Of a DNA stretch of 26,205 nucleotides, positions 1 to 7,950 are shown in pieces. The notes under the pieces are model-generated. The model was not told where the DNA came from, made no database searches, and saw nothing but the letters and a program-made list of their open reading frames with translations. The stretch is from JBBKWX01 sp037969175. GTDB taxonomy: Bacteria > Bacteroidota > Bacteroidia > AKYH767-A > JBBKVM01. Positions within the stretch are counted from its first letter, which is position 1, and each line of letters opens with the position of its first letter. Made by a program: the position numbers and the translations under genes. The stretch covers positions 1 to 26,205 of the forward strand of contig JBBKWX010000101.1 in the NCBI GenBank assembly GCA_037969175.1. The letters run 5' to 3'.

Positions 1-1056
1 CGTAATGATGGACGTGTATGGGTTCCTTTAGCACAAAGGGACAAACGCAGACCTGAAGATATTCCGGATACAGAAAGAGATTATTATTTGGAGCGTCGTT
101 ATCCGGCTTTTGGAAACCTGGTACCACGTGATGTAGCATCGAGAGCTGCCAAGCAGGCTTGTGATGAGGGTAGAGGAGTGGGTCCAAGCGGATTGGCTGT
201 ATATCTTGATTTCAGAGATGCGATTATTAGATTAGGTAGAAATGTGATCAGCGAACGTTATGGTAACCTGTTCGAGATGTATGAAAAGATCACCGGTGAT
301 GATCCCTATAAAACTCCTATGCGAATCTATCCGGCGGTTCACTATACCATGGGTGGCCTTTGGGTCGATTATAATCTGATGACCTCACTACCGGGCTTAT
401 ATGCTACGGGTGAGTGTAACTTCTCCGACCACGGTGCAAACCGTTTGGGAGCAAGTGCTTTGATGCAGGGATTGGCAGATGGATATTTTGTACTTCCTTA
501 TACGATTGGAGAATACCTCAGCGATGAGATCAGTACGAATCCTATCTCTACAGATCACGAGGCTTTTGTTGCTGCAGAAAAAGAAGTAGCAGAGCGAATA
601 GTAAAACTGGTTTCCATAAAAGGGAATCGCACGGTTGATGACTTCCATAAAGAATTGGGAAAGATCATGTGGGACTACTGTGGCATGGCTCGTAACGAAG
701 CAGGTTTGATAAAAGCCAAGGGCATGATCCAAAAGCTGAGAGAAGAGTTCTGGCAGGATGTGCGTGTGCCGGGTGGAGCAGACGAATTCAATCCTGAATT
801 AGAGAAAGCCGGTCGTGTGGCCGATTTCCTTGAACTTGGTGAATTAATGGTGGATGATGCACTGAACCGTAAAGAAAGTTGCGGTGGTCATTTCCGTGAA
901 GAGAGTCAGACCGAAGAAGGTGAGGCTATGCGTGATGATGATAGCTTTGCTTATGTTGCTGCTTGGGAATTTAGCGGCGATCCAACAAAGGCAATTCTGA
1001 ACAAAGAGGAATTGAAATACGAAGTAATTAAATTAACTCAACGCAGCTACAAGTAA
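1..1056 (+). CDS. sdhA: Succinate dehydrogenase/fumarate reductase flavoprotein subunit, 3' part
   Basis: This is the C-terminal half of the FAD subunit of complex II, which oxidises succinate to fumarate (or the reverse) at the inner membrane. The frame is open from base 1, so the gene begins upstream of the window. Visible landmarks are the HYTMGG segment of the substrate site (bases 340-357) and the GANRLGAS segment of the FAD/substrate region near bases 433-456, followed by the helical capping and C-terminal domains. The stop codon TAA (1054-1056) overlaps the ATG of sdhB by one base, so the two are translationally coupled. The cytochrome b subunit is expected further upstream, as in other Bacteroidetes, but cannot be seen. 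A TTG at 88 is not a real start because the homologous reading continues upstream of it. Confidence 0.95.
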   Translation, partial: RNDGRVWVPLAQRDKRRPEDIPDTERDYYLERRYPAFGNLVPRDVASRAAKQACDEGRGVGPSGLAVYLDFRDAIIRLGRNVISERYGNLFEMYEKITGDDPYKTPMRIYPAVHYTMGGLWVDYNLMTSLPGLYATGECNFSDHGANRLGASALMQGLADGYFVLPYTIGEYLSDEISTNPISTDHEAFVAAEKEVAERIVKLVSIKGNRTVDDFHKELGKIMWDYCGMARNEAGLIKAKGMIQKLREEFWQDVRVPGGADEFNPELEKAGRVADFLELGELMVDDALNRKESCGGHFREESQTEEGEAMRDDDSFAYVAAWEFSGDPTKAILNKEELKYEVIKLTQRSYK

Positions 1057-1814
1057 TGAGCGAGAACATAAATCTGAACTTGAAAGTTTGGAGGCAAAAG
1101 AATGCTTCCGACAAAGGGAAATTCGAAACCTATAAGCTCGAAAATGTAAGTACACATATGTCATTTCTTGAGATGATAGATGTGTTGAACGAGAAGCTTG
1201 TTCGTGCCGGAGATGATCCGGTTGCATTTGATCACGATTGCCGCGAGGGAATCTGTGGAGCTTGCAGTATGTATATCAACGGGCGTGCGCATGGGCCAAA
1301 CAAAGGCACTACAGCTTGTCAGTTGCATATGCGTTTCTTCGAAGACGGAGAGACTATTACGATAGAACCATGGAGGGCCAAGGCTTTTCCTGTGATCCGG
1401 GATCTGGTAGTAGACCGTTCAGCATTTGATCGCATCATACAAGCAGGCGGATTTGTTTCGGTGAATACCGGAAATGCAGTTGATGGAAATGCGATTCCGA
1501 TCAAGAAAGAAGATTCAGACCATGCGTTTGATGCAGCAGCTTGTATTGGTTGCGGAGCCTGTGTTGCAGCATGTAAGAATGCTTCGGCTATGTTATTCGT
1601 TTCTGCAAAAGTTTCCCAATTGGCATTGTTACCACAGGGTCATCCTGAGCGTGAAATGAGGGTATTGAGCATGGTAGCTCAGATGGATGCTGAAGGCTTT
1701 GGTAACTGTACAAATACAGAAGCCTGCGAAGCAGAATGTCCTAAAGAAATTTCAATAGAAAATATCGCAAGATTAAACAGAGAATTTATTGCAGCAAAAG
1801 CAGCCAAAGGTTGA
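1056..1814 (+). CDS. sdhB: Succinate dehydrogenase/fumarate reductase iron-sulfur subunit
   Basis: A 252-residue iron-sulfur subunit that passes electrons from the FAD of SdhA to the quinone site. An N-terminal plant-type ferredoxin domain holds the [2Fe-2S] ligands C62, C67, C70 and C89 (motif CREGICGAC). The C-terminal domain has CIGCGACVAAC (C163, C166, C169, C173) and a second cluster C218, C224, C228 ending in CP, which together bind the [4Fe-4S] and [3Fe-4S] centres. All expected cysteines are present and the length is normal. The ATG overlaps the sdhA stop by one base, and the gene is almost certainly cotranscribed with sdhA. Assignment as dehydrogenase rather than fumarate reductase rests on context and cannot be settled from this subunit. 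Confidence 0.96.
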   Translation: MSENINLNLKVWRQKNASDKGKFETYKLENVSTHMSFLEMIDVLNEKLVRAGDDPVAFDHDCREGICGACSMYINGRAHGPNKGTTACQLHMRFFEDGETITIEPWRAKAFPVIRDLVVDRSAFDRIIQAGGFVSVNTGNAVDGNAIPIKKEDSDHAFDAAACIGCGACVAACKNASAMLFVSAKVSQLALLPQGHPEREMRVLSMVAQMDAEGFGNCTNTEACEAECPKEISIENIARLNREFIAAKAAKG

Positions 1815-1866
1815 TCAAAGCTGTAATAATTTGAGGCATCAACATTAGGTTTTAAAAAAAGTTGCC

Positions 1867-2358
1867 ATGAAAAAATTATTTATTCTATTTGTATTTGCAT
1901 GTTTTGCACTACAGATAAATGCACAGCCCTATAAGACCGGTCTTGGTCTGCGCGGAGGATGGGCAAGCGGGATCACTGTAAAACATTTTACAAATTCCAA
2001 TACAGCACTTGAAGGAATTTTGAGTACCCGTTTTCGCGGACTGTTATTTACCGGACTGTATGAAAAGCAGTTGGATTTTGGTGAAGTAAAAGGTTTGGAT
2101 TGGTTCTATGGAGTTGGTGGCCACGTTGGCTTCTATCAAAATCGCTATTATGTATACAAGTACAAAAGAGGATTATTAGTGAATGAATATCCTAATAATT
2201 TTGTGAATATTGGAATTGATGGAATTATCGGTTTGGAATATACTTTTGAAGAAATTCCGGTAAGTTTATCTGCAGATGTGAAACCCTTTTTTGACATCGT
2301 TTATCCCGGACCAAGTTGGTGGGCAGGAGCTTTATCCATCCGTTTCCTGATCAGATAA
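1867..2358 (+). CDS. Secreted hypothetical protein, probable small outer-membrane beta-barrel
   Basis: A 163-residue protein that I do not recognise by name. It begins with a clear Sec signal peptide (MKKLFILFVFACFALQINAQ, cleavage after AQ). The mature part is rich in alternating aromatic and glycine residues in short amphipathic strands (for example GLGLRGGWASGITVKHF and FYGVGGHVGFYQ), ends in a strand terminating with aromatic/hydrophobic residues (LSIRFLIR), and has no cysteines. This pattern suggests a small beta-barrel of the outer membrane. It starts 52 bases after sdhB and ends 14 bases before the desaturase-family gene, so it may be read through from either. No catalytic motif is visible; the function is unknown. 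Confidence 0.75.
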   Translation: MKKLFILFVFACFALQINAQPYKTGLGLRGGWASGITVKHFTNSNTALEGILSTRFRGLLFTGLYEKQLDFGEVKGLDWFYGVGGHVGFYQNRYYVYKYKRGLLVNEYPNNFVNIGIDGIIGLEYTFEEIPVSLSADVKPFFDIVYPGPSWWAGALSIRFLIR

Positions 2359-2372
2359 TTCTATAAAGTTTC

Positions 2373-3251
2373 ATGGATACAGTTAGAGAATCGCTCTTAC
2401 TTCTGATCACCACACCGATCTATATTTTCCTTATCGGACTGGAGATTTTACTCAGTTATATTCATGGAAAACATTATTATTCTGTAAAGGGAACACTCAC
2501 GAATGTATATCTGAGCACTTTAAATTTCTCTCTGGATATTTTCCTGCGTGTCTTTAGTTTGTTTGTATTAGAATACTTTTTTCAATTCCACAGCTTCGAT
2601 ATTTCTCATGCAATTTTATACTGGATCGCATTATTGATCGCTCAGGATTTTATGTTTTATGTCCTGCATTATATCGATCATTATGTAAGATTTTTCTGGG
2701 CAGTTCATGTTACGCATCATTCATCCGAAGAATTTAACTTAACCGTTGGTTTTCGTTCATCCGTTTTTCAGCCGGTATATCGGTTCTTGTATTTCATTCC
2801 CTTGGCTCTGGCGGGTTTCAAGCCGGTGGATATTCTGTTTATGTATGCAGCCACTCAAATTTATGGCATCATCATCCATACCAAATCAGTAGGGAAATTA
2901 GGTCCGATTGAATGGATCTTTGCAACCCCATCTCATCATCGAGTTCATCATGCATCGAATACCAAATACCTGGATAAAAACATGGGAATGGTTTTTATTT
3001 TTTGGGATAGATTATTCGGAACTTTTGAAGAAGAAAAAGAATAAGTAAAATACGGTCTTACTGAAAATATCAATACGCACCATCCATTGAAAGTTGTATT
3101 TCATGAATGGCAAAGCATCCTTCAGGATCTAAGAAAACCCATAGGCTGGAAAGCGAGTTTCATGTATCTTTTTGGTCCTCCGGGATGGAGCCATGATGGA
3201 AGCAGGAAGACGAGCAGGGAGCTGAGACGTGAGTTGAAGGAGAAGGAGTAG
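2373..3251 (+). pseudogene. Sterol desaturase/fatty acid hydroxylase family protein, interrupted by an in-frame TAA
   Basis: An integral-membrane di-iron oxygenase of the sterol desaturase/fatty acid hydroxylase superfamily. The first 223 codons (2373-3041) include several hydrophobic segments and the histidine boxes: H99-xxx-H103, H112-xx-HH (VHVTHH) and HRVHH near residues 189-193. Codon 224 is TAA (3042-3044), but the same frame continues without another stop to TAG at 3249-3251, giving 292 codons in all. The downstream 68 codons encode recognisable family sequence (HHPLKVVFHEW, LFGPPGWSHDGS), so this is a point nonsense change (for example GAA to TAA) rather than a natural end. All histidine ligands lie before the stop, so a truncated 223-residue product could keep partial activity. 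A sequencing error is possible. Substrate unknown. Confidence 0.85.
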
Positions 3252-3254
3252 TTT

Positions 3255-3351
3255 TTTTTGAAACCGCAAAGGCGGTAAGATAAAACCGCAAAGCCGCAAA
3301 GAGCTCTTTGCACCTTTGCGAAAAACTCCTGCGACTTTGCGGTTTCAAAAA
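3255..3351. repeat. Palindromic intergenic element, CGCAAAG/CTTTGCG family
   Basis: Seventeen-base perfect inverted arms (3255-3271 and 3335-3351) enclose a second dyad, a perfect 16-bp palindrome at 3296-3311. The right half consists of four units starting at 3306, 3314, 3326 and 3335 with the word CTTTGCG (the third diverged to CTCCTGCGA), the last being CTTTGCGGT. The left half is the inverse: ACCGCAAAG at 3263, a 13-nt variant, ACCGCAAAG at 3285 and CCGCAAAG at 3294. It fills the whole gap between the interrupted desaturase (ending 3251) and the convergent OmpA-like gene (ending 3353). It may act as a two-way transcript end, but the flanking T and A runs are on the wrong sides for a classical intrinsic terminator. 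Confidence 0.85.
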
Positions 3352-3352
3352 T

Positions 3353-4192
3353 TTAGCTCCCTGACTCCAGCAACCTGAACAACTCATCCAGCTTAGGAGA
3401 AAGAATGATCTCGGTGCGGCGATTGCGGCTCTTACCTTCAACTGAATCGTTCGGTGCTACCGGAGAAAACTCGCCCTTACCGCTTGGCGTTATGCGTTTC
3501 ACATCCACACCTGATGCAAGCAGAATGCGGGTTACAGACGTTCCTCTCAACACACTCAGATCCCAGTTATCATCAAAACGTGCAGTCTTGATAGGCACAT
3601 TATCCGTATGCCCCTCGATCTGAACATCGATCTCTGAATTCTTGGCAAGTACTTCGCCCAGCTTTTTCAATGCATCCTGTCCGGCAGGATCTACGATCGT
3701 TGATCCCGATTTGAAAAGTAATTTATCGGAAAGAGAAACATAAACTTTGCCATCGCGCATCTCTACGCTCAACTGGTCTTTAGGGAAGCCAACCAATGCA
3801 TCAGCAACCTTATTGCGAAGAGCAGTTACCAAACTGTCCTTACGAGCTATTGCAGCCTGCAGATCACGTACAGTTTTTTCTCTGTCGGACAGCATACCTT
3901 CTTTCTTGTTGAGCTCCGCTTCTTTCGTTTTCAGATTATCATTCAACTTTTGCAATTCGGATGAAGTAGTGGCTTCGAGTTCTCTTTTCTGTCTTTCAAG
4001 AATTCGGTAGCGTTTGCCATACTCAGTAGAATCTACTGCAAGTTGATTCACCTGCATCATCAATTCCGACTTGCGTAATTCACAAGCAGCGTTCCGGGCT
4101 TCTGCGTCTTTCCATTTCTTGGTAGGTACACATGAACTGAATGCTGCTAATAACACTATACTAAATGCTAGGAATTTTACGTTTGATTTCAT
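3353..4192 (-). CDS. OmpA-family lipoprotein with coiled coil
   Basis: A 279-residue envelope protein. The N-terminus is a lipoprotein signal (lipobox FSSC, lipidated C21). Residues about 25-130 are charged heptad-rich sequence predicted to form a coiled coil. Residues about 150-270 form an OmpA C-terminal domain that binds peptidoglycan diaminopimelate: it has the strand LLFKSGS, the segment IEGHTDNVPI and the closing GKSRNRRTEIIL with the conserved arginines. Its role is probably to tether the outer membrane to the cell wall. A near-consensus promoter sits directly upstream (4208-4238) and supports this ATG. The gene diverges from the Kazal/T9SS gene and converges on the repeat at 3255-3351. 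Length and domain order are normal for Bacteroidetes members of this family. Confidence 0.93.
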   Translation of the reverse strand: MKSNVKFLAFSIVLLAAFSSCVPTKKWKDAEARNAACELRKSELMMQVNQLAVDSTEYGKRYRILERQKRELEATTSSELQKLNDNLKTKEAELNKKEGMLSDREKTVRDLQAAIARKDSLVTALRNKVADALVGFPKDQLSVEMRDGKVYVSLSDKLLFKSGSTIVDPAGQDALKKLGEVLAKNSEIDVQIEGHTDNVPIKTARFDDNWDLSVLRGTSVTRILLASGVDVKRITPSGKGEFSPVAPNDSVEGKSRNRRTEIILSPKLDELFRLLESGS

Positions 4193-4207
4193 GATCTTAT
4201 TTTTTTA

Positions 4208-4238
4208 CAAATTTAATAGGAAAGTTCATAGCAACAAA
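4208..4238 (-). promoter_or_regulatory. Bacteroidetes-type promoter for the OmpA-like lipoprotein
   Basis: Reading the minus strand, TTTG (4238-4235) is followed after 19 bases by TAAATTTG (4215-4208), an exact match to the TTTG / TAnnTTTG promoter consensus of the phylum. The start ATG is at 4192, giving a short leader of roughly ten bases if transcription starts about seven bases after the element. Confidence 0.75.
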
Positions 4239-4261
4239 CCCATGAATTACGTAGGTTTTGA

Positions 4262-4269
4262 TATATTTG
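4262..4269 (+). promoter_or_regulatory. -7 element for the Kazal/T9SS gene
   Basis: TATATTTG matches TAnnTTTG exactly and lies 15 bases before the ATG at 4285. No clear TTTG is seen about 20 bases upstream, so the -33 part is weak. Together with the minus-strand promoter at 4208-4238 it makes this a compact divergent promoter region. It also shows that the coding sequence cannot start at the upstream TTG (4258), which would lie inside the promoter. Confidence 0.55.
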
Positions 4270-4284
4270 TGTATTAGACGCCAC

Positions 4285-4770
4285 ATGAGAATACTTTTAC
4301 TACTTTTCTTTACATCCTGCTTCGGGCAAGACCTTATTGCACAAAATACGGCTTATTGTCTGGATACACTACGCCAGCCTAATGAGTATTATCAATGTTA
4401 TGATCAGTACAGTCCTAAATGCGGATGTGACGGGATCACTTACAGGAATGAATGTGCAGCATATAATAAAGGAGCCATAAACTCTTTCCAGGATGGATCT
4501 TGCGGATTATTTGATATCGATATTGTACCTAATCCCGTCACTGATCTTTTGTACATGTCTTTTTATACCCGTATCAGATCCAGCGTTACCATATTTATCT
4601 ATGATGCCTTTGGGGGAACCATGTTCAGACAATCTTATATCGGGAAAGAAGGAGATATTCTAAGGCAAGAAATAAATGTGAATGGATATTACCACGGAGT
4701 TTATCTGGTGGTAGCTGTAGCAAATGGTGAATTATTTACCAAGAAATTTGTGAAATCGGTTAACCCCTGA
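4285..4770 (+). CDS. Secreted Kazal-like protein with type IX secretion sorting domain
   Basis: A 161-residue secreted protein with three parts: a signal peptide (residues 1-20, ending LIAQ), a Kazal-type serine protease inhibitor-like module (about 25-73), and a C-terminal Por/type A T9SS sorting domain (about 80-161, opening with the typical VPNPVTDLLYM and closing with FTKKFVKS). The Kazal module has six cysteines, C25, C38, C46, C48, C57 and C73, around the diagnostic CGCDGITYRNEC. The protein should cross the outer membrane through T9SS and be released or surface-bound. Inhibition of an external protease is inferred from the fold only. I chose ATG 4285 over an in-frame TTG at 4258 because of the signal peptide and the -7 element at 4262-4269. 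The last 11 bases overlap the convergent neighbour. Confidence 0.88.
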   Translation: MRILLLLFFTSCFGQDLIAQNTAYCLDTLRQPNEYYQCYDQYSPKCGCDGITYRNECAAYNKGAINSFQDGSCGLFDIDIVPNPVTDLLYMSFYTRIRSSVTIFIYDAFGGTMFRQSYIGKEGDILRQEINVNGYYHGVYLVVAVANGELFTKKFVKSVNP

Positions 4771-5359
4771 TGAGGCTGCTGGCGTAACGGCTCATGTAAA
4801 TATTACGAATGATATCCGGAAAAAATTCCTGAAACTCCGCATTAAAATCATCATAAAATTCTTCAAGATCTTTCACGGATTCAGCCATGTTGTTTTCGTA
4901 CTTCGATCTTTTGGATAAACCCTGTAAGGTCTTTTCTATCCCTTCCAGACTGGAATAGGCAACCAGCCAGTTGTCCTGTATCATGTAAGGCAGAAAATGT
5001 TTTACCCGTTCAGGCAGCATCCCGAAATTCCGGTTCATCAGGTAATAGGTACGATCTGCGAATTCTTCAAGTGGAGTAGTGCAAAAGGATTTCCAGTTCT
5101 TAGCTAAACAGTAATCATAAAAAATATCAACGATCACCGGCGAATACTTATGATATTTTGGTCGCAGTCTGATCTTGCTTTTCATCACTGTCGGATGTGC
5201 ATCCGTAAATGAATCGATCTCACGATGCAGGATAATGCCTTTGACTACTTCACTGGGATAGCTGTGTAATGCAGCACCTTTCACGTGATCACCGATAAAA
5301 TTACCAATCATCACTTCGTCTTGTTCTCCCGAAAGATATAAATGCGCTAAAAAATTCAT
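4760..5359 (-). CDS. Acyl carrier protein phosphodiesterase (AcpH/DUF479 family)
   Basis: A 199-residue cytoplasmic protein beginning MNFLAHLYLSG, the hallmark start of the ACP phosphodiesterase family, followed by GNFIGDHVKG and the histidine/aspartate-rich stretch LHREIDSFTDAHP (residues about 45-57) that supplies metal ligands in this HD-like fold. Members hydrolyse the 4'-phosphopantetheine arm from holo-ACP, although in vivo importance is uncertain even in Escherichia coli. The length is close to that of E. coli AcpH (about 193 residues). It is convergent with the Kazal/T9SS gene, and the two stop codons are interlocked over 11 bases (4760-4770). It stands alone, with no fatty acid synthesis genes nearby. 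Confidence 0.9.
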   Translation of the reverse strand: MNFLAHLYLSGEQDEVMIGNFIGDHVKGAALHSYPSEVVKGIILHREIDSFTDAHPTVMKSKIRLRPKYHKYSPVIVDIFYDYCLAKNWKSFCTTPLEEFADRTYYLMNRNFGMLPERVKHFLPYMIQDNWLVAYSSLEGIEKTLQGLSKRSKYENNMAESVKDLEEFYDDFNAEFQEFFPDIIRNIYMSRYASSLIRG

Positions 5360-5441
5360 AAATAACTATTGTTACGAAGATACAGTTTTTCTTTGTTTAA
5401 GCTTTATTTAGGATATTGCAGACCCGGAATTTTACATACAC

Positions 5442-7307
5442 ATGAGACAAATAGCCTTTTTATTTTTTTTTCTTTCACTGATAGGGCTTTCAGCCTGTAA
5501 ATCCAAAAATGAAATGAACGAAACGCCAGATATTTATCCGCATTCCTATTCAGAAAAATCTCCTTTGAAGGTAAAACACCTCAATCTCGATTTGATTGTG
5601 GAGTTTGATAAAAAAAGATTGTTGGGCGCTGCTTCCTGGACCATAGACAGATCAGGTTCTGATGCTAGTGTAGTTATATTCGATGCACATGGATTGGATA
5701 TTCGGGCTGTAAAAGTTTTTCCTTCGGGCAAGGACGCCGATTACTCATTGGAGAATGATCATCCCATATTCGGGTCTGCTTTGGAAGTTCCCCTTGGCCC
5801 CGATGATAGCATCGTTTATATAGAATATATCACCTCACCGGATGCAGCAGGTACTCAATGGTTAGAGCCATCACAGACAGCCGGGAAAAAGCTGCCTTTC
5901 TTGTTTACACAAAGTCAGGCTATCCTTGGGCGGACCTGGATCCCGTGTCAGGATCAGCCGGGAGTGCGCTTTACGTATAATGCACATGTGCGTGTACCCA
6001 AGGGCATGATCGCATTGATGAGCGCATCGAATCCACAAAAGATCAATGAAAGCGGTGATTATGATTTCGTGATGGATCAGCCTGTTCCGTCTTATCTGAT
6101 GGCATTAGCTGTTGGCGAGCTTGAGTTTCGTGCATACAACGATCGTTGTGGCGTGTATGCTGAACCCAGTATGATAAAGAAGAGTGAGTGGGAATTTGCA
6201 GACACACCCAAGATGCTTGAAGTGGCAGAAACGATGTATGGACCTTATCGATGGGAGAGATATGATCTGCTGGTTCTGCCTCCGAGTTTTCCTTTTGGTG
6301 GTATGGAAAATCCAAGACTGACATTTGTTACTCCAACAGTGATAGCGGGTGACCGTTCTCTAACTTCTCTGGTAGCACATGAACTTGCACATTCCTGGTC
6401 GGGCAACCTGGTGACGAATTCTACCTGGGATGATTTCTGGTTGAATGAAGGATTCACAGTGTATTTCGAGCGACGGATCATAGAAGAGGTATATGGAAAA
6501 TCATTTGCTGAAATGCAGGCCTTGCTTGGCTTTCAGGATCTGGAAAAGACTGTGGCGGAACTTGGAGCTTCGAGTCCAGCTACGCATCTTAAATTGCAAT
6601 TGGCAGGAAAAGATCCGGATGATGGCATGAATGATATAGCTTATGAGAAAGGCTATTTCTTGTTGCGTTTGATTGAAGAAACAATAGGTCGTGAAAATTT
6701 TGATAATTTCCTGAAAACTTATTTTGAATCAAATGCTTTTCAAACTATAAATACAACTGATTTTTTGATCTATCTAAACAAAGAATTACTTGATAAATAT
6801 CCCGGATCAGCAGAGAAGATCAATGTGAATGCCTGGGTTTACGCTCCCGGTATTCCATCGAATTGCCCCAAAGTAATCACGGAACGTTTTGAAAAAGTAG
6901 ATGCCGAAGCCGTAAAATGGACTGAAGGAATTGCTGCAGATAAATTACAAGTTACCGAATGGTCGAGCAATGAATGGTTGCGTTTTATCCGTCAACTTCC
7001 CGATTCCATGGATGTGAAAAAAATGACTGAGTTGGATAAGCAATTTAAATTTACGAATAGTGGAAATTCAGAAGTGCTTGCTGCCTGGTTTGAAAAGACG
7101 ATCCGAAGTAAATACGCACATGCAGATGCAGCACTTGAAAATTTCCTGATGAATATTGGCAGAAGAAAATTCCTAAAACCGATCTATAAAGAATTAGCCA
7201 GAACTCCCGATGGTAAGGCGAAAGCAAAGATGATCTATGAAAAGGCCCGTGTAAATTATCACAGTGTCAGTACGAATACCATTGATGAGATCTTGGGTTT
7301 GAAATAG
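5442..7307 (+). CDS. M1 family zinc aminopeptidase, lipoprotein
   Basis: A 621-residue peptidase related to leukotriene A4 hydrolase/aminopeptidase B. A lipoprotein signal (lipobox LSAC, about residues 16-19) indicates anchoring in the envelope. The order is an N-terminal beta domain, the catalytic thermolysin-like domain and a C-terminal helical domain. The substrate-binding motif GGMEN is at 286-290. The zinc site is HELAH (H313, H317; catalytic E314) with the third ligand E336 in NEG. All catalytic residues are intact and the length is normal for the LTA4H-like branch. It likely trims peptides in the periplasm or at the cell surface. Its stop is one base from the end of the convergent response regulator, leaving no room for separate terminators. 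Confidence 0.94.
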   Translation: MRQIAFLFFFLSLIGLSACKSKNEMNETPDIYPHSYSEKSPLKVKHLNLDLIVEFDKKRLLGAASWTIDRSGSDASVVIFDAHGLDIRAVKVFPSGKDADYSLENDHPIFGSALEVPLGPDDSIVYIEYITSPDAAGTQWLEPSQTAGKKLPFLFTQSQAILGRTWIPCQDQPGVRFTYNAHVRVPKGMIALMSASNPQKINESGDYDFVMDQPVPSYLMALAVGELEFRAYNDRCGVYAEPSMIKKSEWEFADTPKMLEVAETMYGPYRWERYDLLVLPPSFPFGGMENPRLTFVTPTVIAGDRSLTSLVAHELAHSWSGNLVTNSTWDDFWLNEGFTVYFERRIIEEVYGKSFAEMQALLGFQDLEKTVAELGASSPATHLKLQLAGKDPDDGMNDIAYEKGYFLLRLIEETIGRENFDNFLKTYFESNAFQTINTTDFLIYLNKELLDKYPGSAEKINVNAWVYAPGIPSNCPKVITERFEKVDAEAVKWTEGIAADKLQVTEWSSNEWLRFIRQLPDSMDVKKMTELDKQFKFTNSGNSEVLAAWFEKTIRSKYAHADAALENFLMNIGRRKFLKPIYKELARTPDGKAKAKMIYEKARVNYHSVSTNTIDEILGLK

Positions 7308-7308
7308 A

Positions 7309-7944
7309 TCAGATAAATTTTTCTTTGAGTGCTTTTTCAACCGCTGCAGCACGTGAATGTACTTCAAGTTTGGAATAAATATTTTTGATATGTGAACGAA
7401 CAGTTTCCTTATCAATGAATAAAATATCTGCAATGGTCTTATAGCTTTGTCCTTTTGACAATTGTTCCAGCACTTCTGTTTCTCTTGCGGTAAGGGGGGT
7501 GTTCGTATTGATCTTGAATGATCCTACAACCATTCTTGCAATATGTGTACTCATGGGCGCTCCGCCTGTCCTTGCCTCACGTATAGATTCCAGGATCCTG
7601 TCGGGGGGTGTGTTCTTTGTCAAGTAACCACAAGCCCCGGCACAAAGAGCTTTAAACACAAGTTCATTATTTTCATGCACCGTGAATACGATGATATCCA
7701 ATGCAGGAATTTTCTTTTTCACTTTTGCAATTCCTTCCGTTCCCCACATTCCCGGAAGTTCAATATCCATAAGCATTACATCAGGAACATTTTTTTCAAT
7801 TTCCTTGAGCATGCTTTCACAATCACCAAAAGTGGAACTCACAAAAAATCCGGGCGTATCGGTGATCAGATTGGCCAAACTATCGCGTATGAGTTTATCA
7901 TCTTCTACCAAACTTACATTAATGATCTCGGTTTTTCTTTCCAT
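7309..7944 (-). CDS. NarL/FixJ-type response regulator
   Basis: A 211-residue DNA-binding response regulator. The receiver domain (about 8-125) has the acidic pocket EDD at 14-16, the phosphoacceptor D60 in LMDIELPG, T88 and K110. The C-terminal LuxR helix-turn-helix (about 150-205) reads LTARETEVLEQLSKGQS with the recognition helix around DKETVRSHI. It lies 6 bases downstream of the sensor kinase gene in the same direction, so the two are one operon and almost certainly partners. The target genes are unknown; the adjacent M1 peptidase is convergent and is not an obvious target. Confidence 0.95.
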   Translation of the reverse strand: MERKTEIINVSLVEDDKLIRDSLANLITDTPGFFVSSTFGDCESMLKEIEKNVPDVMLMDIELPGMWGTEGIAKVKKKIPALDIIVFTVHENNELVFKALCAGACGYLTKNTPPDRILESIREARTGGAPMSTHIARMVVGSFKINTNTPLTARETEVLEQLSKGQSYKTIADILFIDKETVRSHIKNIYSKLEVHSRAAAVEKALKEKFI

Positions 7945-7950
7945 AAGTTA

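Noticed and set aside
3255..3351. Classical intrinsic terminator between the convergent genes
   Set aside because: The hairpin is long and interrupted, and in both reading directions the T-run precedes the stem while an A-run follows it.
4258..4284. Upstream TTG start for the Kazal/T9SS gene
   Set aside because: It overlaps the -7 element TATATTTG (4262-4269) and spoils the signal peptide.
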